This document shows positions 10,327-22,196 of a DNA stretch of 64,000 nt, in pieces. A program made the position numbers and the translations under genes. The notes below the pieces were generated by a model, which saw only the letters and a list, made by a program, of their open reading frames with translations, did no database searches and was not told where the DNA came from. Source of the stretch: Anaeramoeba flamelloides (lineage: Eukaryota > Metamonada > Anaeramoebidae); contig JANTQA010000057.1 of NCBI GenBank assembly GCA_027625915.1, forward strand, positions 10,540,001-10,604,000, written 5' to 3'. Position 1 is the stretch's first letter. Each line of letters starts with the position of its first letter.

Positions 10327-12726
10327 TTATTTATTTTTTTTTCCAAAAGCAATTTTTTTTTCATATTTTGTTTGAATGATTAAAAGAAATTCAAAAGCAA
10401 ATGATATTAATGATAATATTAATATTATGGAAAAGTCTGGATTCGCTTTTAAACAGACAACATTGTTTAAAATGTTTTTAGCTTGGAGAAGATTAAAAAA
10501 GGCTGCCATCACTAATTTAGTTATACTAATAAATAAATAAATCTTAAACTTTAAAAGATTTGTATAATTATTATTATGGAAAAATTCTGATTGTATTTGC
10601 ATCATAAGTATTGATAAAAATGAGTTCCATAATAAATTGAAAAAAGAAAGATTAAAATGGCAAGATACTGAAATCGAAATTATATTGAATAATAATAAAA
10701 ATATGTTGATAAATGAATTAATGGTCATCCCAAAAAAGTTTTTTTTAAGAACTTGTCTTTGATATGTTTGATTATCATTGCCTATAACATCAACATCAGT
10801 ATTACCCCTAGCATTGTCATTAGCATTGCCACTGCCGTTTCCATTAACATCAACATTATTACTATTAATTTCTGATTCATTTTTTTGCACTTCTGTTTGA
10901 ATTTCGTTCATTAATGGTTGGTCTTTTTTTATATTTCCACCCAAATCATTATTTTTATCACCAATATTGTTCTCACCGCCCACATCCTTTTCTGAGTTTA
11001 TTTTTATAATCTTCTTTTGATTATTTTGAAAATTAATATTTTTTATTGATTTTTCTAAATAGTTAAAATGCTCACTTTTTTCATAACGAAAATCGTAATT
11101 CGTTTTTTGCTGACTTATTGATGATAAATCATATTCTGATGGTAACCTGACGATTGTACTTTCAAAAGAATTCAGATTCACCTTTTCATTTAAATCCAAA
11201 TCATCATCTCTATTTAAAAAATTTTTATTTTCTTCATTGGTTAACTTATCATCATCATCATCATTATCAACATTGTTGTCATCATCGCCATCTTGATTTT
11301 GTACCCCAATGTGCTTGCTTTTCAAAATTTTTTCATTTGTATTAAAACGATTGCTTTTTTTGTTTTTATTGTCAATCTCATTTTGTAAAATTATATTGTC
11401 CAACATTTTCATTTTAACGCAATCCAATTGGAAGATGTTGGAAGCCGTGGGGCGCTTTGAGGGGTCCCTATCCATTAGGATTGTTATCAATTGAATGATT
11501 TCCTTTCTTCTATTTGCTTCACTGTTTTCGATTTCACATTGTTTGCTAATATCGTCAAAATTGATAATTTTTTTGATTGTGTCTGGAATTTTTTTTTCAT
11601 TAAAGGGCAATTTTTGAAAGGATAAAAAATATAAAATTACACCCAAAGACCAAATGTCTGTACTAAAATTGGGTAATTGCCTTTCGTCTTTTAACAATTC
11701 GGGGGCAGTGAATTCAACTGTGCCCGTGCATCCTGTGCGGTCATATTTTTGTCCAATATTTTTGCTTGTGCCAAAGTCTGATAAGAGCGCTTTCAGTTTG
11801 GAGACCCGCTCTTCTTCGGTTTTTAATAAAATGTTTTGTGGCTTTAAATCGCAGTGGACAATACCACAGGAATGTAAGTGCTGTAAGCCAGCCAAGATAT
11901 CAAAAAATAGGATCCAGACCGTTTCTTCGTCTAATGGGGTATTTGCATTGATCGCAAAGTCGTACAAGTTCCCCTTATTGGCATACTCTTGCAACAAAAA
12001 GAGGCATGGGGTGACAGGGCCAAAGTCTGAAACTTGAAAGTTTTCGATCCAGCAATGCTTGTAGGCAATCACATTATAGTGGTCGGTGATCGTTTCTAAC
12101 GTCTTCACCTCTTGCAAAACCTTTAAAAACCATTCAGAGTTCTCAGAGGTCGGGCAGATCTTTACCGCATAGGATCCCAATTTGATTTGATTCAAGACAT
12201 GTTCACACAGCAAGACAATGCCTGAGCTTCCTCTGCCGATGACTTTTAATTTCCGAAAAAATCTTCCAAAATAATTGGAATTGATATAATTGCGAAGATC
12301 AACACGCTCGTTCTGGCCCTTAGTCGTGCTCTTTCCTTCTTTTTTTGCAGAACGGTTTTGTTGAATGTTAATTCTTACATAGTTTAAAACCAAGTCCTTT
12401 GAATACCTTTTTAATTGGCCCTTGTTTACAATCTCTTTTGGCTTGTCCGTTTTTTTTTTGTTTCCAAAGCGAATGTTGGGCTGGAATGGTTGGATTGCCT
12501 TTGAAAATTCATCCAAAATGTTTCGCGAGTTTGTAGACAAAGAACGGACAAGCTTAGTTGAGCTTCCTCTTCCGGATTCAATTTTTGGCCTCCTAACAGG
12601 AAGCTGTGAAGATAACAAATCTCCGAGAATAACAAAATAATCAGGCGGCAGGTTTTGGAGATCCTTGATCACTTGCGGGATATTGATGTTATAAGGGAAA
12701 ATCGTAATCGTTGTTTTTTTATTCAT
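10327..12726 (-). CDS. iksA-like: IKS1-family Ser/Thr protein kinase with C-terminal membrane segments
   Basis: A single-exon 799-residue protein. The kinase domain spans about residues 158-440: glycine loop GRGSSG (164-169), AVK lysine K189, alpha-C glutamate E206 (LQEV), catalytic loop HCDLKPQN (291-298), DFG (317-319), APE (341-343), DIWSLG (357-362) and Arg425. The insert in the N-lobe, VPCLF-like hinge sequence and GTVEF activation segment resemble yeast Iks1 and Dictyostelium iksA. A low-complexity Asp/Asn-rich linker (about 450-660) leads to three or four hydrophobic segments (about 666-711, 726-747, 764-784), suggesting membrane anchoring as in this family. The catalytic-loop Arg (HRD) is Cys, so it is a non-RD kinase. 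The kinase-domain coding stretch is visibly richer in G+C than its surroundings. The start at 12726 is the first ATG and gives a family-like N-terminus. Substrates are unknown. Confidence 0.93.
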   Translation of the reverse strand: MNKKTTITIFPYNINIPQVIKDLQNLPPDYFVILGDLLSSQLPVRRPKIESGRGSSTKLVRSLSTNSRNILDEFSKAIQPFQPNIRFGNKKKTDKPKEIVNKGQLKRYSKDLVLNYVRINIQQNRSAKKEGKSTTKGQNERVDLRNYINSNYFGRFFRKLKVIGRGSSGIVLLCEHVLNQIKLGSYAVKICPTSENSEWFLKVLQEVKTLETITDHYNVIAYKHCWIENFQVSDFGPVTPCLFLLQEYANKGNLYDFAINANTPLDEETVWILFFDILAGLQHLHSCGIVHCDLKPQNILLKTEEERVSKLKALLSDFGTSKNIGQKYDRTGCTGTVEFTAPELLKDERQLPNFSTDIWSLGVILYFLSFQKLPFNEKKIPDTIKKIINFDDISKQCEIENSEANRRKEIIQLITILMDRDPSKRPTASNIFQLDCVKMKMLDNIILQNEIDNKNKKSNRFNTNEKILKSKHIGVQNQDGDDDNNVDNDDDDDKLTNEENKNFLNRDDDLDLNEKVNLNSFESTIVRLPSEYDLSSISQQKTNYDFRYEKSEHFNYLEKSIKNINFQNNQKKIIKINSEKDVGGENNIGDKNNDLGGNIKKDQPLMNEIQTEVQKNESEINSNNVDVNGNGSGNANDNARGNTDVDVIGNDNQTYQRQVLKKNFFGMTINSFINIFLLLFNIISISVSCHFNLSFFNLLWNSFLSILMMQIQSEFFHNNNYTNLLKFKIYLFISITKLVMAAFFNLLQAKNILNNVVCLKANPDFSIILILSLISFAFEFLLIIQTKYEKKIAFGKKNK

Positions 12727-14437
12727 TCCAAATAAGTTGTCTGTTTGATGGTTCGTTGGTTGAGATTTGGTGGTTTTTTGTTAATTTTTGAAGAAGAATA
12801 TTTTGTGAAAATGAAAAGAAAAAAATGATTTTTTATTACCCTCTGACAGAAGACATTAATTGTAGACTAGGACTGGTTGTGGTGTGTTAGTAACTTTGGT
12901 TATTTTGAAAAGATACTTCTTTACTTTTTTATTTTAAGGGAATAATTAAATTATTTTAGAAATTAACACAAAATGTTTGGGAATTATTATTTAAATTATT
13001 GAATTCTTAGAAAAGGGAGAATCAATGAAAAGAGCTAATTTTGCTTTTAGTAAAGATTAAAGAAAGTTAGAGAATTAAAAAAAGAATTACATGAGAGCTT
13101 TATAAATTTCTGTGTCTCACCAACAATTTTTTTAACTTTTCTTAGTATTTTAAGGAATTAATCTGGATGATATTTTCAAAACTTTGAGATTAAATAAAAA
13201 TTTGTTAAAATAGAATTTATCCTTAGGTAAAAAAAGTGAAACATGGTTTTTGATTGGGAAACTTAATAGAATCTGAAAAAGAAAACTAAAATCAATTAAA
13301 AGAAGAAACCAATTAACTCCAAAGAATAATCCCTTATATTATTTCCAATGAAAACAAAAAAAAAAACAAATTTAATCGACTTTAATTATCGATATTGTTG
13401 ATGTGGTTTTGGAGATCTCAAAAATAGTCAATTTTATGAACAAATTTTTAATAATCGATTAATCAAAGAAAAATCCCTTCAAAAGATAGTCTTAAAAAAC
13501 TTTCGTTGTGCTGAATACTTCATTTTGTCTTTATTTATTTATTTATTTATTCTTTTATTAATTGATCTTACTTTTCCTTTTCAGTAATGTTCACAATTAA
13601 AATCTGTGTTTCACTTTTTTTCGCTTTTTTACTTTTTTTCCACAAGGGTTATATAATTAATAGTTTTATTAAAGTTATTATAAAACATAGTTATAAATAT
13701 GAAAAAAAAAAAAAATTTTGTCTGATTAAAGCCAAGTCATATTTAAGTCCCTAATTAAATCATATTGTGAACATAGGGAGATTATATTAGTTCTCCAAAG
13801 TTTGAAGTGTTCGAAAAAAATTGTTTAGTTAACTTAAGTTGACATATTAATTAAAAAGGATTCTTCCATAGTCTAAAAGATTTAAGAATTTCAGAAATAA
13901 ATCTACCTTTCGCCACCCTTTTAAAATGTGAATCATAAATATTTATATATCAAAATTGAAAAATATCTTTATAAAGTTTTCTTGAAATATGGCGTAGTTG
14001 CTAAAAAAATCATTTTTTTGAATTCACTGCCTAATTAAACTAGAGATTATTTTGTATAATAATTTTAGAGAGGTAAAATTTATTGAAATTAGATAAATTT
14101 TCATAGATACTGGAACATTAATATTAATCTTTATTTTTTTCATATATCATAATTGAGTAAATCTTTGAAATTGAAAAAAAAAAAAAAATAGTTACTTTTG
14201 TTGGTTTCTAAATATGGGTATTTAATACTGGAATACTGTTATTTTGATTTACATCTAATTTTGTAATATTTTGAAAAATTATTAAAAAAAATATTTTCAA
14301 AAATATAAAAAAATGATTAAGATCTTTATAAGATATTCAAAAAATTTATAGTTCAAAATTTTTCCAAAAGTTTTTTAATAGTATTTACATTGTAAATAAC
14401 TTTTTGGATTTAACAATAATTAGAACTTTTATTTTTT
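12727..14437. other. Spacer, including the kinase upstream region
   Basis: The first few hundred bases are presumably the promoter and leader of the minus-strand kinase. The rest is AT-rich with no recognised gene, RNA or repeat. Confidence 0.5.
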
Positions 14438-14539
14438 TATACTTTTTACCTTTTCCAAATTTCCCTTCTTAAGTTGCTTGGGCTCTATGTTCCTTCTCTT
14501 TTTGTTTTTTTTAGGTGTTTGGGAAAGGTAAAAAGTATA
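14438..14539. repeat. Small foldback element
   Basis: About 100 bp with near-perfect 20-base inverted ends (TATACTTTTTACCTTTTCCA and its complement) around a GC-richer centre. The size and structure suggest a very short MITE or hairpin; only one copy was noticed. Confidence 0.6.
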
Positions 14540-14559
14540 AAAAATCATTATAAGAATTG

Positions 14560-15335
14560 GTTGACCTGATCGTGACTAACCCAACCAAACTTGTTCATGA
14601 TCAAATCTTCGACGAGGACTTATGCAACTGAACTGAATCCAACGAATGCGATCTGAAACCAACCAAAGTGAACCGAATTGAACTTTCCGTACTATCTGTC
14701 GAGTCGTTACTTTGACTGGGTTTTTGCTGTCGAGTCGGTATCTTGTACTGGGATTTTGCGAAAACAAGATTTGGGAAACTTACAAAAAAAAAAAAAAATA
14801 AAATAATAAAAAAAAAAATAACACAAAAAAAAAATAAAAAAAAAAAAGCAAAGCAACCGAAAAGAAAATTTCGAAAACCAAATCTTATTCTTAAAAACCA
14901 GAGCTTTTTAGATTCAACCCATCTATAAAGTTCTAAATCAAAATTTAATAAACAGCCTTTTTCATTTGATCTATAGTTGTTCAAATATTTAGAACTCTTT
15001 ATTAAAACAACCTATGGTGGCGATCCAAAAAAAAAACGACATAAAAGGAAACAACCACCAGCCCATTCAACACTTGGGGCACAAAAAAAACTTTTCACCA
15101 AAGTTTTTTCTTTTTTTCTATTATTTTTTGACTCTCTTTCATTTCTTGCTTTTCTTTCTCTTTTTCTTGTCTTTTTTCCGAAATAATTTATTCTTTTCAT
15201 TTTTTAAAGAAAAGATATCCTTTGAGCTGTAATCCTGCTTACGTTACAGTTAGGATAAAAAAACCCTAAATACAATTTTAGAGTTTCAGGCAAATAGGAG
15301 GTAATTTTGTTGAATCACCTCTGCTCAACAATAAA
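14560..15335. other. GC-richer island of unknown nature
   Basis: 14563-14765 and 15005-15090 are clearly less AT-rich than the surrounding kilobases. The first part contains a duplicated CGACTCGACAG (minus strand) and a TTGGTTG...CAACCAA stem. The second reads, in one plus frame, GGDPKKKRHKRKQPPAHSTL. A third piece (15228-15330) includes AGGAGGTAA...TCACCTCT. Either structured non-coding RNA or exons of an unrecognised gene is possible; I cannot decide. Confidence 0.35.
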
Positions 15336-17010
15336 AAAAAAAAAAATAATTAGAACTTTTTTTTATTTCTGATCAACATTCTGTAAGATTAAATCCATTC
15401 TTAAAAACATTAAAAAATTCAAAAATATTAACATTGACCCCAATTATAAATTATTTAATGTTTAAATATAAATTATTAAACAATTTAAATTGTATAAATA
15501 ATCAAAAAAAAAAAATTAACTTTTGCAAATTTATTTTTTCTTTTTAAATATTTTTTGAAATAATAAATTATTCAATTTTTCATCTAAATTGTAATTTTTT
15601 ATTTGTGATAATTTTGGTTTTATTTTATGTCAAATTATATTATTAATCAATATTGTAAAATATTTGCTGATTGTTTATTCTGAATTATAAAAGGAAATAA
15701 AAATTCTTTAAATATAAAATTAAATGAAGATATAAAATTATTAATTAATTTTTATAAAAGCACAATAAAGAAAAAACAGAAGTTATTAAAATATTTAAAA
15801 AATACTAACTATTTGTGTATTTATTTAGAGAAAATTTCACATTTTGAATTTAATTTTAAAAAAAAAATAAAGAAAAATATAATACACAAGTATAAATTGA
15901 AAAATCAATTTTTTTAAAATATTGAGAAATATGGTAAATTATTTTACCTAAACCATCAAAAATACTCTAAATATTTGATTTTTGAAATTTAGAGTATTCT
16001 ATCTTCTACATTTTAAAAGATATTTCCCATTTTCATTTTTTCAAAAAAAAAAAAATAATTTTTTATTTTTGAAATTTTTATTTTTTTTATTTGTGCAAAA
16101 TTAGAAAAAAATATATTTTTTTAGATAATTTTAAATTGTTCCCACTAGAGTAAAATTTTATAAAAAAATTATTTTTGGTAAAATTTTGGGCCCAAGGCCA
16201 AAAAATAAAAAAATACTTTTTTAAATTTTTTTTGTAAACATATTTGAAAAAAAATTTTTTTTTGGTCATATATATTATAAATAATAAAAAAAAATAATAC
16301 TTATATATTATTTCAAATTTTAAAAATAATTTATATATACCTAAAAAAAAAATTTTTTTTTATTTTAATTTTAATTATACAGTCTTAATTGATGATATTC
16401 GTTTCATATATATTTAAATAAAATTATTATAAAAATAGAAAAAAATAAAAATATTAACAGCAAATTTTATATATAAAAATTTACAAATATTTTATTTGAA
16501 TCTATTTTATAAAATAATTTATATATAAAATTATTATTTTCAAAAATTTTATTTTGGTTATTTTTTTGATTTATCATTTTTTTAAGAAAAATAAAAAAAA
16601 AATTTTTTATAATTTTTTTTTATAATAATTTATTAAAAAATATTAGAAAAAAAAATTATTTTATTAAAAAATCTTTATTATTAAACTCAAATAATATTTT
16701 TTTCATTATAAAAATTTGAAAGAATATTTTTTATATAAAAAATTTTTTTTTGGAAATTTTAAAAAAATTGAAATTTTTATATATAAAAAATTTTTAATAA
16801 TTTTTTTTTTAAAATTTAAAAAAAAATTTTTTTTCCTATCAGATTTTTCTTTTATATTATTAATGTTAATAGAAAAAAGTAGTTTTAAAAAAAAAAAATT
16901 TTTTTAAATTAAAAACTTAGGAAAATTGTAAATTTTTTTGGTTATATTACTTGTTTAAAAATTTTAAAAAAATCAATTTTGAAGAAAAAAATATTTTCAA
17001 TTTACAACAA
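15336..17010. other. Extremely AT-rich spacer
   Basis: Almost pure A/T with long homopolymers; G and C are rare. Open frames here encode only Phe, Lys, Ile and Asn and are not credible. Confidence 0.6.
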
Positions 17011-17096
17011 ATAGTCTAATGTCTCAACGGTAGAGCGCCAGATCTAGAGTAAAAAAATCTAATGTCACGAGTTCGAGATCTGGTAGTATCAAAAAA
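17011..17096 (+). other. tRNA-like relic
   Basis: TGTCTCAACGGTAGAGC resembles a tRNA D-arm (A box) and GAGTTCGAGATC a T-arm (B box), spaced as in a tRNA of about 80 nt. Acceptor and T stems do not pair, and no clear anticodon loop forms. The segment instead makes a CCAGATCT...AGATCTGG stem. It is more likely a decayed or tRNA-derived sequence than a working gene. Confidence 0.25.
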
Positions 17097-18149
17097 TTTC
17101 TTATTTTTTTTATTTTTTTTTTAAAATTTCTTAAACTAGATCATTTAAAGTATCTGAGTTTACAAGCTGAGTTTAATTTGAATTTTGTTAGAAATTTTTT
17201 TTTTTGAAAGAACACCAATTAATTAAGTACCAATTTTCTGGTAACATCTGAAAAAAAATTATTTTTTTCAGTAGAGAGAGTAGAAGTTTTAGTCAAAATA
17301 TAATTTACTAATGTTTACTATTAAAAAAAATTTTTTTTTTATTTTTCAAAAAAAAAATATTCTTAAAATTGAGTTTAAACTTATGAAAGATCCTACTAAA
17401 AATATTTAAAAACAAATTTTAATTTTCATTTTTGATGGGATCCTTAATTTCTATATTTATTTGCCAATATATCAAAAAAATATCCCAATTAAATTTTTTG
17501 AAAGTAAAAATTAAAAATGGGCAATATATCCTTAAATAAAGGTTCTAGAGAGCTATGGACATCAAAAATGAAATCTCCAAATAAAAATGAGATTATTTAT
17601 GCGAAAAAAATTTTCAGATCCTTGATTTTCAATTCCGACTAGTGTAACTATAAACAATTTTTTTATTAAAAAATCACCTCACCATAATTTACAAATAATT
17701 TAATTCAAATCTTTTATATTAAGTCAATTTATAAATATTTTGGAAATATATAATTTTTAATTATCAAATAAAAAATAGAAATTATTAAATGAATTCTTGG
17801 ATTAATTCATTTATTACTGAAATATGTAAAATAAACAGAAATACACCAATTCTTATTTACAAATATAATTCCAAATGGTTAATATGGCAATTTCGTTCAA
17901 TAAAAAAAAATTGAAAAATTCAAAAAAAATTTAAAAATTTATCTCTTTCTTTTATAGAAAAATTAATAGAATTTAACTTAGAATCAATAATATTATTATT
18001 TATATTTCATAAAAATTATAGATTCTTGTATAAGAAATTTATAATTATAATTTTAATAATTTTAGAATTATTGAATTCCATAAATTGGCAAGGTTTTCTT
18101 GTTGAATTCTTAATATTGAAAATAATAGATTAAATATAAAGATTTTACT
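17097..18149. other. AT-rich spacer, nothing recognised
   Basis: No coding-like frame or repeat identified. Confidence 0.55.
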
Positions 18150-18351
18150 TACAGTAAGTTTCACTTTTAAGGCACAAACTTTCAACGAAATTTAAGGCAC
18201 AAAAAAAATCTCAAATTAAGGCACAAAATTCAAATTTTAGTAAAAATAAATTGTAAAATAAAAAATTCCAAATTTTGTGCCTTAATTTTAGATTTTTTTT
18301 GTGCCTTAAATTTCGTTGAAAGTTTGTGCCTTAAAAGTGAAAATGACTGTA
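18150..18351. mobile_element. Foldback MITE, family 1
   Basis: TA-flanked copy of about 202 bp. Its left end reads CAGTAAGTTTCAC, one base from the family consensus. The arms are otherwise well preserved. Confidence 0.9.
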
Positions 18352-18469
18352 ATCCATTTAATTTTAGAAATTTGCCTTGATATATTTATCTAATATGTGA
18401 AATAAAAACTAAAATTTTAAAAATTTTCTTATTATTTCTTAAATAAAAGGTAAAAAAATCTAATAGATG

Positions 18470-18745
18470 ATTTACAGGATTCAAAAGAATAGAAAAAAAA
18501 ATCAAAGATTGTACATTATTCTTTTAAATTCTGGAAAAGGGTCTTTTAGTTTTTTTTAGTTGTATTTTTATTCTGAAAATCAATATATTTTTGAAATGGA
18601 AACGAGAATTGATAAAAATCATCTTTGTATTTTCAATTATTTAAAAGAATTGAGTTAAATAAAATTTTTTTGTTATTTCTCAAATTAAAAATCTATTTAC
18701 TCTATGGCACTTTATTATACTCTAAGGAACTTTATGGAACTTCAA
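18470..18745. repeat. Partial palindromic repeat (blocks A/B family)
   Basis: One hairpin unit (about 18474-18540, CAGGATTCAAAAGAAT...ATTCTTTTAAATTCTGG) plus a segment with CTCTATGGCACT and TCTAAGGAACT repeats. These motifs are shared with 23.06-23.85 kb. Confidence 0.5.
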
Positions 18746-20814
18746 AATAATAATCCACATTAATAAAATTACTAAAATTTATGATTTAAACTCCTAAGAT
18801 ATTTAATTTATCCATCAAGTTCACCAATCCTAAATTTTAGGTAATTTCCAAATTATTTTGTTAAATTTTATTGATCAATAAATAAAATTTCAAATAATTG
18901 TTTTCTTTTAAGTTCAAAGTATGAAAATAAGGCTTTTATTAAAAATATTGAATGTTTTTTCTGATATATCCTTCCTTGAGAAATTAAATAAGAATTTTTC
19001 AAAATAAATTAAAATAAATAATTATAATGAATTAATTTTAAATTAAGAAAGGTTGAAATTATATTCATTAATTAAAAATTGTAAATTTTACCAATTTTAA
19101 TCTTATATTTATTAAATGAAAATTACGTATTCGGGTAAATAGATGTAATTTTGACTTCTTCAATAATAAAGAAAATAAATTGTAATTTTTTTTTTTTGAC
19201 TTTACTTTATTTTTTAAAAAAATTATAAAAATCAAAAAAATAAAAAAAAAGAAAAGAATAAAAAATTGAAAAAGTAAAACAAAAGTTCTTTTTTCAAAAA
19301 TAGAAAAGTTTCAAAAGGTTACAATACAGAAAAATTATACACTTTATTTGAAGAAAAAAAATTAGCGAAGATGTTTATCATTCGCCAAAATTATATAAGT
19401 ACAATTTTTTACCTTTATAAAATAAAATTTGAATGAATTGTTTTTAAAATATTCTCCAATTTGGATCAAACAATCATTTTTTATTATATATATTTTTATT
19501 TATGAAAAAATAAAAACAAATTTTTAGATATATGAACTTGAAAACAATTATTATAAATCATGAAAATGAAAAAGAACAATAACTATGAATTTCAAACTGA
19601 AAACACTCATCCTTCCAAAAATTCTCAATAAATAACTCTAACTTTAAAAGATCATATTTACATTAATTTTTAACATTGGGTCTCATGAATTGTTCTATTT
19701 TCTCTTTAAATAGGATTAATTATTACAAAGGGGGTGTGGTTTTCTTTTTTTTTTTTTTTTTAGTTTTTGTGTTAATTCTTTATGATTCTTCTTGAATTAA
19801 AACTCCCAAAAACATTTTCCATAATTGTATTTACTCTATTTGAGATTTTGGACAGAATCTCCATTGCAAAATACCATGTAACTTAAAATTACTTTTTTAA
19901 TATAATTATTTTATTTAATTCTTTTTTATCTTAAGGGGTTAGCGTCTACCAAGGAGAAGCCTAAAATCAAAGTATGTAGTTATTGGACCTAAACCACATT
20001 AGTGCTACATGGTTCAAATGTCTCTAAAAATCGATTAGTCAAGTAGTAATATTTGATGATCTCAACAATTAAAAATGATCATTCAATTAGTAAAAAACCC
20101 AAGAATTTGAGAATAAAATCCACATTTTGCCATAAATTTAAAGGTTGAATTATCAATATTCAGACTACAAAGTCACAAAATATCTTTCTTAAATTTGTGG
20201 CGAAATGTAGATTAGTTACTAAAAAAATCGTGTTTTTTTTTAAAAATTAAATAATAAAAAAATAAATTTTTTTGACAAATTATTTCTCAAATCATGGGGA
20301 TATATTGATATTACAAGTATTTTTATCAAAGGTAAACAAAACTGATCACTCTTTGTGCTTTTGTGTTGATGATTATTAAGCTAATCTTTGAAATTCAAAA
20401 ATTATAAAAATAGTTACTTTTCAAAGTTATAAATCGAAATTATTAAATACTAGAATACTCTATTTTGGTTTCTATTTTTAGGTTTGGAAAAGGAATTAAA
20501 AAAAATTTTTTCAAAATGAAACTTTTTTAATTGTGATCATTAGTAAAAAATGTTATAATTTATTGTGCAATAAGATTTATAATAGATTTTTTAGAGCTAT
20601 TTGATCCATTTTTCACTAATATTATTTACACCCAATCACAACACACTTTGATTATAGAGAAATCTATGGTGAGGGTAATCCCTTAAAACACAATTATTAA
20701 TCTTAAATTGGGATATTGGAAAGGTTTTTTGGAATTTTGAATGAAACAATCGAAGGGGAATTAAATCTTGCAAAAACTAGTACAATTTTTTTTATTTGAA
20801 AAAAAAATTAATAT
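18746..20814. other. AT-rich spacer, nothing recognised
   Basis: A slightly GC-richer patch at about 19935-20060 does not fold into any RNA I recognise and has no open frame. The rest is simple AT-rich sequence. Confidence 0.5.
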
Positions 20815-21180
20815 TTGAGAGAGGTTCTTTCTTTTTTGGAAATGGGGATTTTTATGCATTCAGAACAATACATAACCAATTATCCTTCCTTTATCAAAAT
20901 CATTGTTATTTGTTGTAAAAATAAAAAAGGATTCAGTCATCTAAAAATTTTCAATCATTTCCTCCATTTTGACCATTTATATCTTTTATTAAAACCCTAT
21001 CGGCTTTACTCACAAAGGTAAAAAAAAATCATAGATCCTTTTCAACAAGGTGCAAGAGGTTTAGAAATTGACATAGAGTAAAATTTTCTCAAAAAGAAAA
21101 TCTTCCACAATTCTTCTTTTTCATTTTGTGATACTAGTTCAGATAAATTTTCTAAAAATACAAAATTTTTGTATTCAGTA
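20815..21180 (+). pseudogene. Possible PI-PLC X-domain-like relic
   Basis: A 68-codon frame (20815-21021) continues in the same frame past a TAA into IIDPFQQGARGLEIDIE. That resembles the G-x-R-x-hydrophobic-E-hydrophobic-D signature of the phospholipase C X domain. Then, after another TAA, comes KIFHNSSFSF, which could correspond to the family's Y-H-x-H region. The upstream catalytic HN motif is not seen. The evidence is a single short motif, so this is only a suggestion. Introns could account for some stops, but none with good GT/AG sites is apparent. Confidence 0.22.
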
Positions 21181-21742
21181 AAAGGATAGTTTCTATTTGG
21201 TCATTAAAATGATAGTATTATTTTATATAATATTATCATTTATATATATTTCAATTATTTTTCTTCTTCTCTTATTTTGTATTTGAGAAATTTTCTTTAA
21301 TAGCTCCTTTCTCTGGTAAAAAAATAAATAAAAATACAAATTTTTTTCTTACCAAGATCTTGTTGAAGAAAAATTCCGGAGATTTAACAACCACCAACAC
21401 CTAATAAGAACATACAATACTTTGAATTTCAATTACAAAAGTTTTCATTAAAATAAGGTTTCAAGGATTTATTATTCTAAAAGTTAAATAAAATATTTTC
21501 TTTCATTTCTAAATTTAACAATAAGGTTTATTACATTAATTATATTGTTTCTTAACAAAAATTTTCAAACAAAAATAAAAAAAAAATTAAAAATGTTTTC
21601 GGTTTTATTAAAAAAGGATTTAGAAAATGTGCACGTATTCTGTATATTTTCTTTCTTTTATTCTTTTTATTATTTATTTATTTTTTTTTTTGAAAAATAT
21701 TTAATAAAGTATATGCATTTACACTTGAGTGTGTACATATTT
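21181..21742. other. AT-rich spacer
   Basis: Frame 21545-21781 overlaps the following MITE and is low-complexity. Nothing else is recognised. Confidence 0.5.
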
Positions 21743-22096
21743 TACAGCCGTTTCAAACATGGTGCACACGATTTAACTTAACATTTAAATTTTCCTTAAA
21801 CTTTCTTTAAACTCCTTTCAATTGAAAGGGCGATTGTTATTTTGGACTCAAATCTTCTGGTATTGTCCTTAATATCCAAGATCTCTTACAAAATGGAATT
21901 TTTTTAAAAATAATTTCAAAAAAGTTTGTAAGAAAAAGTGAAAAGTTGTTTACGAAGCTTGTCATTCAGATATTCTTGAGTTTTGGTGTTAAAACCTTGA
22001 TTTAGTTTTAACAGATCTTGACATTCAAAGAAAGTTTAATGAAAATTGAAAATTTAAGTTAAGTTAAATCGTGCGCACCAGGTTTGAAATTGCTGT
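21743..22096. mobile_element. MITE, family 6 (TA-flanked, long TIR)
   Basis: About 350 bp between TA dinucleotides. The ends start CAGCCGTTTCAAAC and, inverted, CAGCAATTTCAAAC, and the inverted arms share ACGATTTAACTTAA over about 70 bp. The TA duplication and CAG ends suggest Tc1/mariner affinity. It is a single copy in this window, with no coding capacity. Confidence 0.82.
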
Positions 22097-22196
22097 AACA
22101 CAGTGAAAATAAATAAAAGGTGTTGGTTTAAAAAAATATCATTATAATTAAATAATTAATACCTGTATTTTTTTTTTTTTTCTTCAAAAAAAAAAA

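Noticed and set aside
11154-12640. Plus-strand frames over the kinase
   Set aside because: Antisense shadows of a clearly conserved kinase coding sequence.
15336-17010. Several 60-codon open frames
   Set aside because: Composed almost solely of Phe, Lys, Ile and Asn from homopolymers; no coding character.
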